64,000 nt of DNA from positions 186,001 through 250,000 of the forward strand of contig NZ_JAUSUA010000004.1 in NCBI RefSeq assembly GCF_030813245.1. Reading direction: 5' to 3'. This document shows, in pieces, positions 26,350 to 35,660 of the stretch. The position numbers and the translations under genes were made by a program. How positions within the stretch are numbered: the first letter of the stretch is position 1; every line of letters begins with the position of its first letter. The stretch is from Alkalicoccobacillus murimartini. GTDB taxonomy: Bacteria > Bacillota > Bacilli > Bacillales > Bacillaceae_D. The notes beneath the pieces are model-generated. The model ran no database searches. It was not told where the DNA came from and saw only the letters and a list, made by a program, of their open reading frames with translations.

Positions 26350-28770
26350 CTATTGACGCAGGGTTGCTCCTGCTTCTGATTTTAAACCATCAAGCACCTT
26401 CTGATGGACTTCTTCTACTTCTGCATCCGTTAGTGTTTTTTCAGGATCAAGATACAATAATGAGAAAGCAAGTGACTTCTTACCGTCCTCCAAATGCTCT
26501 CCTTCATAATGATCAAATAGATTCACACTCTTGAGAAGCTCTGTTCCTGCCGCTCGGATGATGTCTTCTAGTTCTCCTGCGGTTTGATCTTGATTCACAA
26601 CTAGAGCAATATCTCTACTGATAGAAGGGAATCGAGGTAATGTCTGATATTGTACCATTGGCGCATCGGCATTTAATAATGCGTCCAGGTCCAGCTCAAA
26701 TACGTACGTTTCACGTAAATCATTTTCTTTTTGTACGGCTGGATGAAGCTGCCCCACATATCCAATTGACTTTCCATTTAATAGACATTCAGCCGTTCGG
26801 CCTGGATGCATATGTGTGCGGGTTGATTGTTGGTAGGTAACAACATCGTCTAAACCTAGCTCAACAAAAATTCCTTCAATTAAGCCTTTTACAACAAAGA
26901 AATCAACGACTTTCTTTTCGCCCTGCCAGCTATTTTCATGCCATACTCCTGTTAATGCACCAGCTAAAAGCTCTTGCTCACTAGGCTGTGTTTGTAACGT
27001 TGGCTCGGTTGAATGAAAGATGGATCCCATCTCATACACATGTACATTTTGATTCTTACGATTAACATTGTAAGTTAAAACATCATATAGATGAGGCAAC
27101 AAGCTTGTGCGCATCGTACTGCGTTCTTCACTCATCGGCATCGAAAGCTGAATCAAAAGTTGATCTTCTTTTTTATGTGCACGAGCTTTTTCAGGACTTG
27201 TCAATGAATAGGTCATCACTTGACTCAATCCAGATGACTCAAGATAACGCGCTAGACGACGTCTTTTCGCTTGGTAGGGACTTAATGTACCTTGTGTTGT
27301 CGCACCTTCAGGAAGAGTAGCCGGGATGTTATCATAGCCATAAATTCTAGCCACTTCTTCATAAAGGTCCTCTTGAATCATGAGGTCTAGACGTCTAAAT
27401 GGTGCTTCAACAACAAATCCATCCTCCGTTTGATCATAGTGAAATTTGAGCTTATCAAAAATCGCACCTGTTTCTTCAGCAGTAAGTGATAATCCCAGTC
27501 TTTCATTCATCTTTTTCAAATGAACATCAATCTTTGTTTGAGTTAGATTTCTTGCATCTACACGCACTTCTCCAGAAAGGACTCTGCCAGAAGCAAGCTC
27601 TTTGATCAGTTTAGCTGCTCTTTTCGCAGCATGAGGTGTATTTTCTGGATTGATTCCTTTTTCAAATCGAGTACTTGAATCACTACGTAGACCAAACGTC
27701 CGCGAAGCCTGACGTACTAAAGAAGATTGGAATACGGCCGCTTCTAAAAGTACGGTTTTAGTGTTCTCATCTACTTCTGTATTTTTTCCTCCCATTACGC
27801 CGGCTAAGGCTACTGGGTGCTCACCATTTGTAATTACAAGTTGCTCTTTAGAAAGTGAACGTTCCTGACCATCAAGAGTAACAAGTTCCTCTCCCTGCTT
27901 AGCACGACGTACTAGGATTTGATCGGACGCTAGTTTATCATAATCAAAAGCATGCAACGGCTGGCCATATTCAAGCAAAACATAGTTTGTACTATCAACC
28001 ACATTATTGATTGGACGGATTCCCGCAGCCATTAAGCGATTTTGCAGCCATTGTGGTGATGCTCCTACTTGGACATCTTTAATGACAATCGCCTCGTAAT
28101 AGCTTGCATCCTCTTTGTTCTCTACTTCTATAGAAACGAACGAATCTGCCTTTTCAGAATCAAGCTGAACGTCCTCATCGGGAAGGGTCACTTCTTTACC
28201 ATAAAGAGCAGCAACCTCGTAAGCAACACCAATCATATTTAAACAATCTGAACGGTTTGGTGTTAGATCTAATTCAAGAACTTCATCTGTGAGATTTAAC
28301 GCTTCAAGAGCATCCGTTCCGGGAGCGATGTCATTCGGGAACACATAAATGCCCTCAGCCATTTCTTTAGGCACAAGATTTGCATCTAGGCCAAGCTCTT
28401 GCAACGAACAAATCATGCCTTGTGAAAGCTGTCCACGTAGCTTTGCTTTTTTAATTTTTATATCTCCAGGGAGACGGGCTCCTATTTTAGCCACAACAAC
28501 TGTTTGTCCCGCAGCGATATTTGCCGCCCCACAAATAATTTGAACAGGTTCTTCTTCACCAATATCAACCTGACAGATGTTTAACTTATCTGCATCAGGG
28601 TGTTGCTCACATGACTCAACATATCCTGCCACAAGGGATGTTGCACCTTGGTTTAACGTGTGGACAAAATCAATTTCCACTCCACCACGTGTCATCTTCT
28701 CAGCAATCTCAGCCGGACTTACGTCACTTAGGTCTACATATTGTTTTAACCAATTATACGAAACAAGCAT
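26350..28770 (-). CDS. pheT: Phenylalanyl-tRNA synthetase beta subunit
   Basis: 806 residues, family length about 800. N-terminal tRNA-binding OB domain (about 40-150), B3/B4 editing domain (about 210-390), B5 DNA-binding-like fold (about 405-475), catalytic-like core, and a C-terminal anticodon-binding ferredoxin domain ending near residue 800. Forms the alpha2-beta2 enzyme with PheS. ATG 28770 follows AAGGGGGAG, 17 bases after pheS. The operon is controlled by the T-box upstream of pheS. Confidence 0.96.
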   Translation of the reverse strand: MLVSYNWLKQYVDLSDVSPAEIAEKMTRGGVEIDFVHTLNQGATSLVAGYVESCEQHPDADKLNICQVDIGEEEPVQIICGAANIAAGQTVVVAKIGARLPGDIKIKKAKLRGQLSQGMICSLQELGLDANLVPKEMAEGIYVFPNDIAPGTDALEALNLTDEVLELDLTPNRSDCLNMIGVAYEVAALYGKEVTLPDEDVQLDSEKADSFVSIEVENKEDASYYEAIVIKDVQVGASPQWLQNRLMAAGIRPINNVVDSTNYVLLEYGQPLHAFDYDKLASDQILVRRAKQGEELVTLDGQERSLSKEQLVITNGEHPVALAGVMGGKNTEVDENTKTVLLEAAVFQSSLVRQASRTFGLRSDSSTRFEKGINPENTPHAAKRAAKLIKELASGRVLSGEVRVDARNLTQTKIDVHLKKMNERLGLSLTAEETGAIFDKLKFHYDQTEDGFVVEAPFRRLDLMIQEDLYEEVARIYGYDNIPATLPEGATTQGTLSPYQAKRRRLARYLESSGLSQVMTYSLTSPEKARAHKKEDQLLIQLSMPMSEERSTMRTSLLPHLYDVLTYNVNRKNQNVHVYEMGSIFHSTEPTLQTQPSEQELLAGALTGVWHENSWQGEKKVVDFFVVKGLIEGIFVELGLDDVVTYQQSTRTHMHPGRTAECLLNGKSIGYVGQLHPAVQKENDLRETYVFELDLDALLNADAPMVQYQTLPRFPSISRDIALVVNQDQTAGELEDIIRAAGTELLKSVNLFDHYEGEHLEDGKKSLAFSLLYLDPEKTLTDAEVEEVHQKVLDGLKSEAGATLRQ

Positions 28771-28787
28771 ACGTTATCTCCCCCTTC

Positions 28788-29822
28788 TTAAACCCTTTTA
28801 AATTGCGATAAAAATCGCGTGTCATTTGTATAGAAATGGCGAATATCATCAATGGCATATTTAAGCATGGCCAATCTTTCTACACCCATTCCAAATGCAA
28901 ATCCGCTATATTCGTTTGGATCGAATCCGCTCATTTCTAGAACTTTTGGATGAACCATTCCTGCTCCAAGCACTTCAATCCAACCAGACTGCTTACATAC
29001 GCGACATCCTTTTCCTCCGCAAATTCCACAGGAAACATCTACTTCAACAGATGGTTCAGTAAAAGGGAAGAAACTTGGACGTAGGCGAATCTCGCGGTCT
29101 TCACCAAAGAATCTCTTCACAAATGTATCAAGAATCCCTCTAAGATCACTCATTCTTACATTATGATCGATGTATAATCCTTCAACTTGCATGAATTGAT
29201 GGGAGTGAGTCGCGTCATCATTATCTCGTCTAAACACACGTCCAGGACAAATGATCTTTACAGGTCCCACACCTTGATGCGCCTCCATCGTCCGTGCTTG
29301 TACTGGCGATGTTTGTGTACGCAAAAGTAGTTCCTCTGTGAAATAGAAGGAGTCCTGCATATCACGTGCTGGGTGGTCCTTCGGCAGATTCAAGGCCTCA
29401 AAATTGTAATAATCTGTTTCTACTTCTGGTCCTTCTTCTACAGAAAAGCCTAATCCGATAAAGATATCCTCTAATTCTTCAACTACAGCTTGTAACGGAT
29501 GTCTTGAGCCTTGAGGCACTGGACGCCCTGGCATTGTGACATCTAATTTCTGTTCTGCAAGCTGCTTAGAGATCCGAATCTCTTCTAATTCTTGTTCTTT
29601 TTTGTCCAACTTAGCCTTTATCTCATCACGCACTTCATTAGCTAGTTGTCCAACAACCGGGCGTTCTTCAGCAGAGAGCTTACCCATTCCTCTAAGTACC
29701 TCTGTAATCGGTCCCTTTTTACCTAAATATGAAACGCGTACCTCTTGTAACGCTCGACCATCCTCAGCCGCTTGTATCTTCTCAAGCGCTTCTTTTAAAA
29801 GGGCTTCTAATGTTTCCTTCAT
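28788..29822 (-). CDS. pheS: Phenylalanyl-tRNA synthetase alpha subunit
   Basis: Catalytic class II subunit. 344 residues from ATG 29822, identical in length to B. subtilis PheS. The open frame runs on upstream to 29966, but that stretch is the T-box leader; GGGAGG lies seven bases before ATG 29822. Coiled-coil N-terminus (1-85), then motif 2 region [18 protein letters not shown], a cysteine cluster [12 protein letters not shown], and motif 3 [14 protein letters not shown]. Confidence 0.97.
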   Translation of the reverse strand: MKETLEALLKEALEKIQAAEDGRALQEVRVSYLGKKGPITEVLRGMGKLSAEERPVVGQLANEVRDEIKAKLDKKEQELEEIRISKQLAEQKLDVTMPGRPVPQGSRHPLQAVVEELEDIFIGLGFSVEEGPEVETDYYNFEALNLPKDHPARDMQDSFYFTEELLLRTQTSPVQARTMEAHQGVGPVKIICPGRVFRRDNDDATHSHQFMQVEGLYIDHNVRMSDLRGILDTFVKRFFGEDREIRLRPSFFPFTEPSVEVDVSCGICGGKGCRVCKQSGWIEVLGAGMVHPKVLEMSGFDPNEYSGFAFGMGVERLAMLKYAIDDIRHFYTNDTRFLSQFKRV

Positions 29823-30113
29823 ATTCATTCCTCCCGTTTCTATGAAATAAAAAAAGAGCCTTCTCCCCGGAAAGGGACGAAAGACTCGTGGTACCACCCT
29901 ACATTTAAAACAGAAATAAACCCTGTTTAACTCTCTGACGGATAACGGCTTCTTAGCCGGAAACATCTTCGCATAAATTTGCGGTCCAATGTCTGCTCCA
30001 GAGTGAATTCAACCTTCCCATTTCCTTAAGATGCTTTCAGCAATCGCATCTCTCTCTGTCAGGCGGTAAAAGGCATACTACTCTCTTTCTTCGCATTTTT
30101 GTGTATGAATCTG
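29823..30113 (-). promoter_or_regulatory. T-box leader (tRNA-Phe sensing) of pheST
   Basis: The minus strand carries the T-box AGGGTGGTACCACG (29887-29900), complementary to a tRNA acceptor end, followed by a terminator (29849-29887) ending in seven T residues. A UUC phenylalanine codon (30005-30007) lies in the specifier position, in the context GAA-TTC-ACTCTGG. Uncharged tRNA-Phe should stabilise the antiterminator and raise pheST expression. Confidence 0.93.
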
Positions 30114-30119
30114 TTATTT

Positions 30120-30148
30120 ATTATAGAGAAATCATGGCTTATTCGCAA
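30120..30148 (-). promoter_or_regulatory. SigA promoter of pheST
   Basis: -35 TTGCGA (30143-30148), 17-bp spacer, -10 TATAAT (30120-30125) on the minus strand, overlapping the region right after the ysgA stop. Confidence 0.8.
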
Positions 30149-30157
30149 CCATCGTCG

Positions 30158-30922
30158 TTAAAAAGTTTCGTTTCGAAGATGATACAACAAAATCCCCGCT
30201 GCCACTGAAACATTTAGTGACTCTGCCTGTCCATAAATTGGGATATACAGATTCTGATCACTGTTATCAAGTAGTTCCTTATTTACTCCTTCTCCTTCAT
30301 TACCTAGGATTAAAGCAAAGTTTTTCTGTGGCTGAATAGCCGAATAGGAACTTGCTTGTTCAAGAGCTGTTCCAAAAACAGGCACGCCAACACGTTTGAA
30401 CTCATGAATCCACTCCAACAAATCCCCTTTCACTATAGGTACATGAAAGATAGACCCTTGAGAGGCGCGGACCACTTTGCTGTTATAAATATCAACAGAG
30501 CCTTTCTCAAGGATGACTCCATCCAACCCAACAGCATCTGCTGTTCGAATAAGTGTGCCAATATTTCCAGGATCCTGCACTCGGTCGATTAATAAGTACT
30601 TTCCTAACTGAGGAGATAAATCTGTATCAGTCGGCAAGCTGCAAATTGCAGCTACTCCTTGTGGCGATTCTGTTTCGCATAGCTCTTTCATGACACTCGT
30701 TGTCGTTAAGACTAACTTCCCCTCATCTACTACCCAACTACTCGGTAAAATGACCTCTTCCGTCATAATCATCGCATGTACTTCAATTCCTGCACGAAGA
30801 GCCTCTTCAATCAGATGATGCCCTTCAATCAGAAATTGACCTGATTTCTCGCGCCCTCTTTTTTTGTGTAGTTTCTTCCATTGTTTTATGAGTTCATTTT
30901 TACTTGAATCAATTCGTTTCAT
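30158..30922 (-). CDS. ysgA: TrmH/SpoU-family RNA 2'-O-methyltransferase
   Basis: 254 residues, B. subtilis YsgA 248. An N-terminal substrate-binding domain with KKRGREKSGQFLIEGHHL is followed by the SPOUT knot motifs: VQDPGNIGTLIRTADAVG, VRASQGSIFHVPI, LILGNEGEGV and IYGQAESLNVSVAAGILL. The likely substrate is 23S rRNA, but the exact nucleotide cannot be read from sequence. ATG 30922 with AGAGGATC upstream. Divergent from sspI. Confidence 0.9.
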   Translation of the reverse strand: MKRIDSSKNELIKQWKKLHKKRGREKSGQFLIEGHHLIEEALRAGIEVHAMIMTEEVILPSSWVVDEGKLVLTTTSVMKELCETESPQGVAAICSLPTDTDLSPQLGKYLLIDRVQDPGNIGTLIRTADAVGLDGVILEKGSVDIYNSKVVRASQGSIFHVPIVKGDLLEWIHEFKRVGVPVFGTALEQASSYSAIQPQKNFALILGNEGEGVNKELLDNSDQNLYIPIYGQAESLNVSVAAGILLYHLRNETF

Positions 30923-30989
30923 GAGATCCTCTTTTCTCTATACGTACATTTATCATTCACTGTATGGTCTATCATATAATTTTTTTCAA

Positions 30990-31018
30990 GCATATTCTAC
31001 ATTAAACAAACCATACTA
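30990..31018 (+). promoter_or_regulatory. SigG-type promoter of sspI
   Basis: GCATA (30990-30994), 17-bp spacer, CATACTA (31012-31018), fitting the forespore SigG pattern. This agrees with known SigG control of small acid-soluble spore proteins. Confidence 0.78.
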
Positions 31019-31057
31019 AAATGTACACTGAATTTTATTAAAAGGAGAGATAATGAT

Positions 31058-31267
31058 ATGGGTTTTAATTTACGAGGAGCTATTATGGCTAACATCCAAG
31101 GCAATAGTGAACAAGAAGTAGAAGCGACGATCGTGGATGCCATCCAAAACGGCGAAGAAAAAATGCTTCCAGGACTAGGTGTTTTATTCGAAGTATACTG
31201 GAATGAAGCAAATGAAGAACAAAAAAATGAAATATGCGACATTATCAGTCAAGGGCTACAAAGCTAA
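31058..31267 (+). CDS. sspI: Small acid-soluble spore protein SspI
   Basis: 69 residues (B. subtilis 71). Minor forespore SASP, made only in the developing spore. Shared blocks are [39 protein letters not shown] and a C-terminal QGL. ATG 31058 has AAAGGAG eleven bases upstream. Monocistronic, between a SigG-type promoter and a bidirectional terminator, next to ysgA as in B. subtilis. Confidence 0.95.
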   Translation: MGFNLRGAIMANIQGNSEQEVEATIVDAIQNGEEKMLPGLGVLFEVYWNEANEEQKNEICDIISQGLQS

Positions 31268-31287
31268 ATGTCCACCATTCTAAATGT

Positions 31288-31327
31288 AAAAAGGTCAGTG
31301 ACACGATAGCGTGACTCTGACCTTTTT
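31288..31327. terminator. Bidirectional terminator between sspI and ysdC
   Basis: AAAAAGGTCAG and CTGACCTTTTT arms with inner CACG/CGTG pairing. Confidence 0.9.
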
Positions 31328-31339
31328 ATGTGTGATCTC

Positions 31340-32422
31340 TTATGAATAGGTTATAGCATGTACCGTATCATGATCAAGCTTCTTAATCACTTCTACAATT
31401 AATTTGACGGCATTCTCATAATCAGCTCTGTGAAGAATCGCGGCATGAGTATGGATATAACGCGTAGCCACTGTAATTGAAAGCGCAGGCACACCATTTG
31501 CAGTCAGGTGAATCGCTCCTGAATCTGTGCCACCACCTGCCATGGATTCATATTGATATGGAATGTGATGCTCATATGCCGTTTGTACGACAAAATCCCG
31601 TAATCCTTTATGAGCAATCATGGAAGCATCATATAAAACAATTTGAGGACCCTTGCCCATCTTCGCTTGAGCCTCATTCTCCGTAATACCTGGTGTATCG
31701 CCAGCTATACCAACATCAACTCCAAAGCCTATATCAGGCTGAATGAGGTGTGCAGATGTTTTTGCCCCTCTTAATCCAACCTCTTCCTGAACAGTGCCTA
31801 CTCCATATACCGTATTTGGATGGTCTACATCTTGCAATAAACGTAGCACATCAATGGCAATCGCACAGCCAATCCGGTTATCCCAAGCCTTTGCCATAAG
31901 TAGCTTTTCATTTTTCATTACGGTGAATTCACAGACAGGAACCACTGCATCACCTGGACGAATGCCAAAGCTCTCTGCCTGGTCTCTACTCTCTGCACCA
32001 ATATCAATAAACATATCTTTGATTTCTACTGGTTTTTTTCTAGCTTCTGGCGTTAGGATATGAGGGGGCTTTGAACCAATAATACCTGGAACCTCACCGT
32101 CTTTTGTGACAATGGTAACGCGTTGTGCAAGCATTACTTGCCCCCACCAGCCACCAACCGTTTGAAAACGTAAGAATCCTTTGTCATCTATGGATGTAAT
32201 CATAAAACCGATCTCATCTAAGTGACCCGCCACCATGATTTTTGGACCATCAGAATCCCCTGTTTTCTTTGCTACAAGGCTTCCAAGCCGGTCTGTATAT
32301 ACCTCATCGGCATACTCTTTTATGTACGTACTCATGACTTCACGAGCCTCTGCCTCAAAACCAGAAATTCCTTTTGCATCAGTTAGGGCTTTTAGCATTT
32401 GAAGCTGTTGATCCTCTTTCAT
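31340..32422 (-). CDS. ysdC: M42-family aminopeptidase
   Basis: 360 residues, B. subtilis YsdC 361. Binuclear metallo-aminopeptidase, often annotated as glucanase by error. Metal and catalytic residues are in place: His67 (AGHLDEIGF), Asp180 (KAWDNRIG), Glu212/Glu213 ([10 protein letters not shown]), Asp235 (GVDVGIAGD) and the late His in [19 protein letters not shown] is the family signature. No signal peptide, so cytoplasmic. ATG 32422 with AAAGGAGGT. Confidence 0.93.
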   Translation of the reverse strand: MKEDQQLQMLKALTDAKGISGFEAEAREVMSTYIKEYADEVYTDRLGSLVAKKTGDSDGPKIMVAGHLDEIGFMITSIDDKGFLRFQTVGGWWGQVMLAQRVTIVTKDGEVPGIIGSKPPHILTPEARKKPVEIKDMFIDIGAESRDQAESFGIRPGDAVVPVCEFTVMKNEKLLMAKAWDNRIGCAIAIDVLRLLQDVDHPNTVYGVGTVQEEVGLRGAKTSAHLIQPDIGFGVDVGIAGDTPGITENEAQAKMGKGPQIVLYDASMIAHKGLRDFVVQTAYEHHIPYQYESMAGGGTDSGAIHLTANGVPALSITVATRYIHTHAAILHRADYENAVKLIVEVIKKLDHDTVHAITYS

Positions 32423-32537
32423 TCTTTTGTACCTCCTTTATTCTTTTCATAAAGTATAGCGTATTCAAACCTCAGACTCCACTTTGTAGAAAATATATGA
32501 TCATTCTAAAATTAATTTTATTTTTTTTTGAAATCCC

Positions 32538-32563
32538 TGCAACCATTTTCAAGCTGATTCGTA
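32538..32563 (+). promoter_or_regulatory. SigW-type promoter of ysdB
   Basis: TGCAAC (32538-32543), exactly 16 bases, CGTA (32560-32563), close to the SigW consensus TGAAAC-N16-CGTA. In B. subtilis ysdB is listed among SigW-dependent cell-envelope stress genes, which supports the call. Confidence 0.62.
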
Positions 32564-32626
32564 TAGCATATCATAAGACAAACTCAGATACATTATTTGA
32601 GGGAGGCCGAAAGGGGCTTGAATCGT

Positions 32627-33016
32627 ATGATGGTCATACTTTTTAGACTGATGTTACTTATAGCGCTACTTATTGTTGCATTTAGTATTATAAAATACTT
32701 TTTTCATCCTCTACGTAAGCTTGAGAAGGCACATGGGCAAAGACAATTCTTTTTTCTTGATGATCAAAAGGATGTCCGAAAGAACTTCTCTTTAACCTAT
32801 AAAGGCGTCATGTTTGAAGGAGAAAAATACATGGGTGCCACAGACACTGCATTTGATATTGTGACCATTTATGTATGGACGAAGGATTATAACGCGTTAC
32901 AAGGGTTAACACGAGAAGATTTTCAATTTATTGAAGAAGATATTCACGTTCGATACCCTCAGTCAGCAATTGAATGGAAATCACCCATTAAAGAATTCCT
33001 ACGAGATAAGAAATAA
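32627..33016 (+). CDS. ysdB: YsdB membrane-anchored protein, SigW regulon member
   Basis: 129 residues from ATG 32627 (B. subtilis about 130). One N-terminal membrane helix (about 3-22), then a cytoplasmic domain with LRKLEKAHGQRQFFFLDD, NFSLTYKGVMFEGEKYMG and FIEEDIHVRYP. The frame extends up to a TTG at 32597, but AAAGGGG is better placed for 32627. No enzymatic motif; function unknown, envelope stress role inferred from the promoter. Plus strand, divergent from ysdC. Confidence 0.82.
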   Translation: MMVILFRLMLLIALLIVAFSIIKYFFHPLRKLEKAHGQRQFFFLDDQKDVRKNFSLTYKGVMFEGEKYMGATDTAFDIVTIYVWTKDYNALQGLTREDFQFIEEDIHVRYPQSAIEWKSPIKEFLRDKK

Positions 33017-33022
33017 GTTATC

Positions 33023-33075
33023 AAAAAACCCGAATCATTATGCTGTTTTAACTCGCATAATGATTCGGGTTTTAT
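33023..33075 (+). terminator. Very strong terminator of ysdB
   Basis: A perfect 19-bp stem (33025-33043 with 33055-33073), 11-base loop, T-rich tail TTTTATTTATT. Confidence 0.93.
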
Positions 33076-33284
33076 TTATTAAAAATATGAGAGTGATAGA
33101 GTGAGACTACCGCTCCGGATATACACTGACGAATGTCCCAATCTATTTCTTCATTCTTGATTAAGGTTAAGAAGGATCACTCTGTCAACAAATAAGTAAA
33201 GCGCTTTCATTTTATATAAAAAATGAATCTCCACATCATTTCTATATCGAATAGATAGAGGAGATTATTTAATGACTTTTTACA
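33076..33284 (+). other. Gene-free stretch with orphan cre-like site and ribosome site
   Basis: Contains AAGCGCTTTCA within 33195-33212, matching the core of a CcpA cre site, an AT-rich TATATAAAA segment after it, and AGAGGAG followed by an ATG (about 33272) that opens only seven codons. No gene follows on the plus strand. It looks like the front end of a lost gene. Confidence 0.4.
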
Positions 33285-33836
33285 CTAACGAGTGACAGCC
33301 TGATCACTCCAATTTCGACTAATAATCATTAGAAGTATTAAGAAGGACGCAAGGGCAAATAGCCCATATGGATTTAAATCGTAGAGTAAGTTTCCAAACG
33401 TTGTATAGACGATGGCCATAGGGATATTCATGATAAAGGATTGCCTTACATACCCTTTAAAGTCAGCTGATTTCTCCATGACGTAAAAAGACAACACATG
33501 AAAATGAACAAATGGCACAAGACGAAATACAGATAGCTGCCATACGTTAAGATCAGGATCTTTTTTGAGGACTCTCTCTTTTAGTCTTGCTAACCTCTTA
33601 TGCAACCAAGGAATATACTTCATCAAAAAATAAAAGCTAATGGACGAGCCCATGAGTCCAATAAAAGAATACAGAGATCCTAACACACCACCAAAGATAA
33701 ATCCTCCGGCAAGACAAATCAATAACACTGGAATAAATAAAACTTGTCTAACTAAATGAAAAAGAATAAAGAAAAATGGCCCAAGCCATCCAGCTTGTTC
33801 GATAAATTGTAATAGTGGATCAACGAAGTCTTCCAA
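33285..33836 (-). CDS. TVP38/TMEM64 (DedA-like, VTT domain) membrane protein
   Basis: 183 residues, five or so hydrophobic segments. The VTT core is visible as CLAGGFIFGGVLGSLYSFIG followed by GSSISFYFLMKY, then the re-entrant part FRLVPFVHFHVLSFYVMEKS and a final helix at 155-175. Such proteins act in lipid scrambling or undecaprenyl-phosphate handling in some bacteria; the role here is not known. B. subtilis has a homologue, YtxB, elsewhere in this same arc. TTG start at 33836 with AGGGGAG eleven bases upstream. Confidence 0.82.
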   Translation of the reverse strand: MEDFVDPLLQFIEQAGWLGPFFFILFHLVRQVLFIPVLLICLAGGFIFGGVLGSLYSFIGLMGSSISFYFLMKYIPWLHKRLARLKERVLKKDPDLNVWQLSVFRLVPFVHFHVLSFYVMEKSADFKGYVRQSFIMNIPMAIVYTTFGNLLYDLNPYGLFALASFLILLMIISRNWSDQAVTR

Positions 33837-33868
33837 TTCGCAACAGTCTCCCCTCTTCCTTCCTTACA

Positions 33869-34156
33869 TTATGCTTGTATAGGTAGAAGGATGAACAAAA
33901 GAATGCTAATGTGAAGAATTAGCAGAACAGGCAGCCCCACCGAAAATTTTGCATGCTTTGTTTTGTGCCTGAACATACGCATTCCAGCTAGTGAACCTAA
34001 ACTTCCACCAAGTAGTGCAATGAGCATCAGGGTCTTTTCAGGGGTTCTTCTCTTTTGTTTGATGGCAAGTTGTTTATCTCGATACATAGTCATAAAACCA
34101 ACGATCGTAAGTATCGTCAAATACACTCCTAGTAACACACCAAGATTGTCATCCAT
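33869..34156 (-). CDS. ysdA: DUF1294 family membrane protein
   Basis: 95 residues from ATG 34156, with GGGAGTGG five bases upstream (an in-frame ATG at 34171 is less well placed). Three hydrophobic segments (about 5-25, 43-60, 72-93) and the family motif YRDKQLAIKQKRRTPEKTL then LGGSLGSLAGM. Small integral membrane protein of unknown function. Downstream of rplT as ysdA is in B. subtilis. Confidence 0.85.
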   Translation of the reverse strand: MDDNLGVLLGVYLTILTIVGFMTMYRDKQLAIKQKRRTPEKTLMLIALLGGSLGSLAGMRMFRHKTKHAKFSVGLPVLLILHISILLFILLPIQA

Positions 34157-34177
34157 TTTGTCCACTCCCATCCTGCA

Positions 34178-34214
34178 TGAAAAAAAGCGCGGTCTGATGA
34201 CTGCGCTTTTTATA
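34178..34214 (-). terminator. Intrinsic terminator of infC-rpmI-rplT
   Basis: AAAAAGCGC and GCGCTTTTT arms with inner GTC/GAC pairing, T-run on the minus strand. Confidence 0.9.
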
Positions 34215-34226
34215 CTATATACTTAC

Positions 34227-34586
34227 TTAGCCTTTAAGGCTTGTTTTAGCTTGTTCTGCTAAAGCAGTGAAAGCTACTTCATCATTAACAGCTAAGTCAG
34301 CAAGCATTTTACGGTTAACATTAATCTCAGCAAGCTTTAATCCGTGCATCAAACGGCTGTAAGACAATCCGTTGATACGTGCAGCTGCGTTGATACGTGT
34401 AATCCAAAGCTTACGGAAATCACGTTTCTTTTGACGACGGTCACGGTAAGCATAAAGTAATGCTTTCATTACCTGACCTTGTGCTGATTTGAATAACGTA
34501 TGCTTAGAACCGTAATACCCTTTAGCTAACTTTAATACTTTCTTACGACGACGACGAGCGACATATCCGCCTTTTACTCTTGGCAT
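34227..34586 (-). CDS. rplT: 50S ribosomal protein L20
   Basis: 119 residues, standard length. Starts [20 protein letters not shown] with the extended basic N-terminal tail, then [12 protein letters not shown]-type core (here [19 protein letters not shown]). Early 23S rRNA assembly protein. In B. subtilis L20 also represses its own operon by binding the infC leader; an equivalent leader is present here. ATG 34586, 33 bases after rpmI. Confidence 0.98.
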   Translation of the reverse strand: MPRVKGGYVARRRRKKVLKLAKGYYGSKHTLFKSAQGQVMKALLYAYRDRRQKKRDFRKLWITRINAAARINGLSYSRLMHGLKLAEINVNRKMLADLAVNDEVAFTALAEQAKTSLKG

Positions 34587-34619
34587 CGCTAATCCCTCCT
34601 TTATAATCCGAAAAAGATC

Positions 34620-34820
34620 TTATTTTTTGTAGGTTAACATTTGACGAATGCGTTTGAAGTCTCCGGAATGAACCATAGCCGACTTACGCAGCTTACGTTT
34701 TTGCTTTTGAGACTTGTTACGGAACATGTGGCTAGTAAAAGCGTGTGAACGTTTTAGTTTGCCGCTTCCTGTACGTTTGAAACGCTTAGCAGCGCCTCTG
34801 TGTGTTTTCATTTTTGGCAT
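34620..34820 (-). CDS. rpmI: 50S ribosomal protein L35
   Basis: 66 residues, highly basic: [20 protein letters not shown] then [13 protein letters not shown]. Standard L35 length and sequence. Middle gene of infC-rpmI-rplT; ATG 34820 with AAAGGAGG upstream. Confidence 0.98.
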   Translation of the reverse strand: MPKMKTHRGAAKRFKRTGSGKLKRSHAFTSHMFRNKSQKQKRKLRKSAMVHSGDFKRIRQMLTYKK

Positions 34821-34858
34821 GAAACTAATCCTCCTTTAATGTGGTTCAAGACAGGCTG

Positions 34859-35377
34859 TTATTTCTCCGCGTTCGGAGCAAGCACAAGGAACATGCTACG
34901 GCCTTCCATTTTTGGTCTCGCTTCAATCGTTGCAATATCTTCACATTCTTTAGCCAAACGCTCAAGTACTACGCGACCAATCTGTGAATGAGTAATTGCA
35001 CGTCCACGGAACCTAATAGCTGCCTTAACCTTGTCGCCCTTCTCAAGAAACTTACGTGCATTACGTAGCTTCGTATTGAAGTCATGATCCTCAATCGTTG
35101 GGCTCAGACGGACTTCTTTAGTGTTAATAATCTTTTGGTTTTTACGTGCTTCTTTGTCTTTCTTCTGTTGCTCATAGCGGTATTTTCCATAATCCATTAT
35201 GCGGCAAACAGGCGGTTTTGCAGTTGGTGCTACGCACACAAGGTCAAGGTTAACACTTTGGGCCATTTCTAGCGCTTCAAACTTCGATTTAACACCGATT
35301 TGATCGCCATTTGCACCAATAAGACGTACTTCCCGGGCACGAATCCCTTCATTGACCAACATGTCTTTACTAATAAT
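34859..35377 (-). CDS. infC: Translation initiation factor IF-3 (rare ATT start)
   Basis: 172 residues starting [17 protein letters not shown]. The start codon is ATT (35375-35377) with GGAGGT upstream; no ATG, GTG or TTG fits both the ribosome site and the family N-terminus. ATT starts are the known hallmark of infC and let IF-3, which rejects non-standard starts, limit its own translation. Both IF-3 domains are present: the N-domain up to about 80 and the C-domain with GRAITH and [12 protein letters not shown]. First gene of the operon. Confidence 0.95.
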   Translation of the reverse strand: MISKDMLVNEGIRAREVRLIGANGDQIGVKSKFEALEMAQSVNLDLVCVAPTAKPPVCRIMDYGKYRYEQQKKDKEARKNQKIINTKEVRLSPTIEDHDFNTKLRNARKFLEKGDKVKAAIRFRGRAITHSQIGRVVLERLAKECEDIATIEARPKMEGRSMFLVLAPNAEK

Positions 35378-35621
35378 GAGCCACCTCCACTGGATTTGAT
35401 CTTGCAGACTAGATATATAGTCAGTACAGGTCATCTTTTGTTGACGTGTGTACAAGAAAGTAGCAGCAGTATGCTTTGAGAAATTCCACACAAAAAAGTG
35501 CGGACGCACTGCGCCCACACTGATAACTCGTTAATTACAAGAAACGAATGATACCTGCCAACATATGTCGATCAGGTGAGAAGCGGGCGCCTCTGCTTTC
35601 TTATATTCTGTTTAACACACT
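35378..35621 (-). promoter_or_regulatory. L20-type autoregulatory leader of infC operon
   Basis: About 243 bases of leader. A terminator lies inside it: a 10-bp GC-rich stem (35498-35507 with 35511-35520), three-base loop and six T residues (35492-35497). Size and position match the B. subtilis infC leader, where L20 binding favours termination. I did not model the alternative antiterminator fold. Confidence 0.85.
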
Positions 35622-35627
35622 CATAGA

Positions 35628-35656
35628 ATATTATCATAACCAATACAGGCTGTCAA
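35628..35656 (-). promoter_or_regulatory. SigA promoter of infC-rpmI-rplT
   Basis: Perfect -35 TTGACA (35651-35656), 17-bp spacer, -10 TAATAT (35628-35633) on the minus strand, a few bases after the upstream ORF stop. Confidence 0.75.
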
Positions 35657-35660
35657 CTGA

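Noticed and set aside
29823-29966. 47-codon N-terminal extension of pheS
   Set aside because: It translates the T-box leader; the ribosome site and family length place the start at 29822.
30990-31018. A SigA promoter for sspI
   Set aside because: The boxes fit SigG better than SigA, and SASP genes are forespore-specific.
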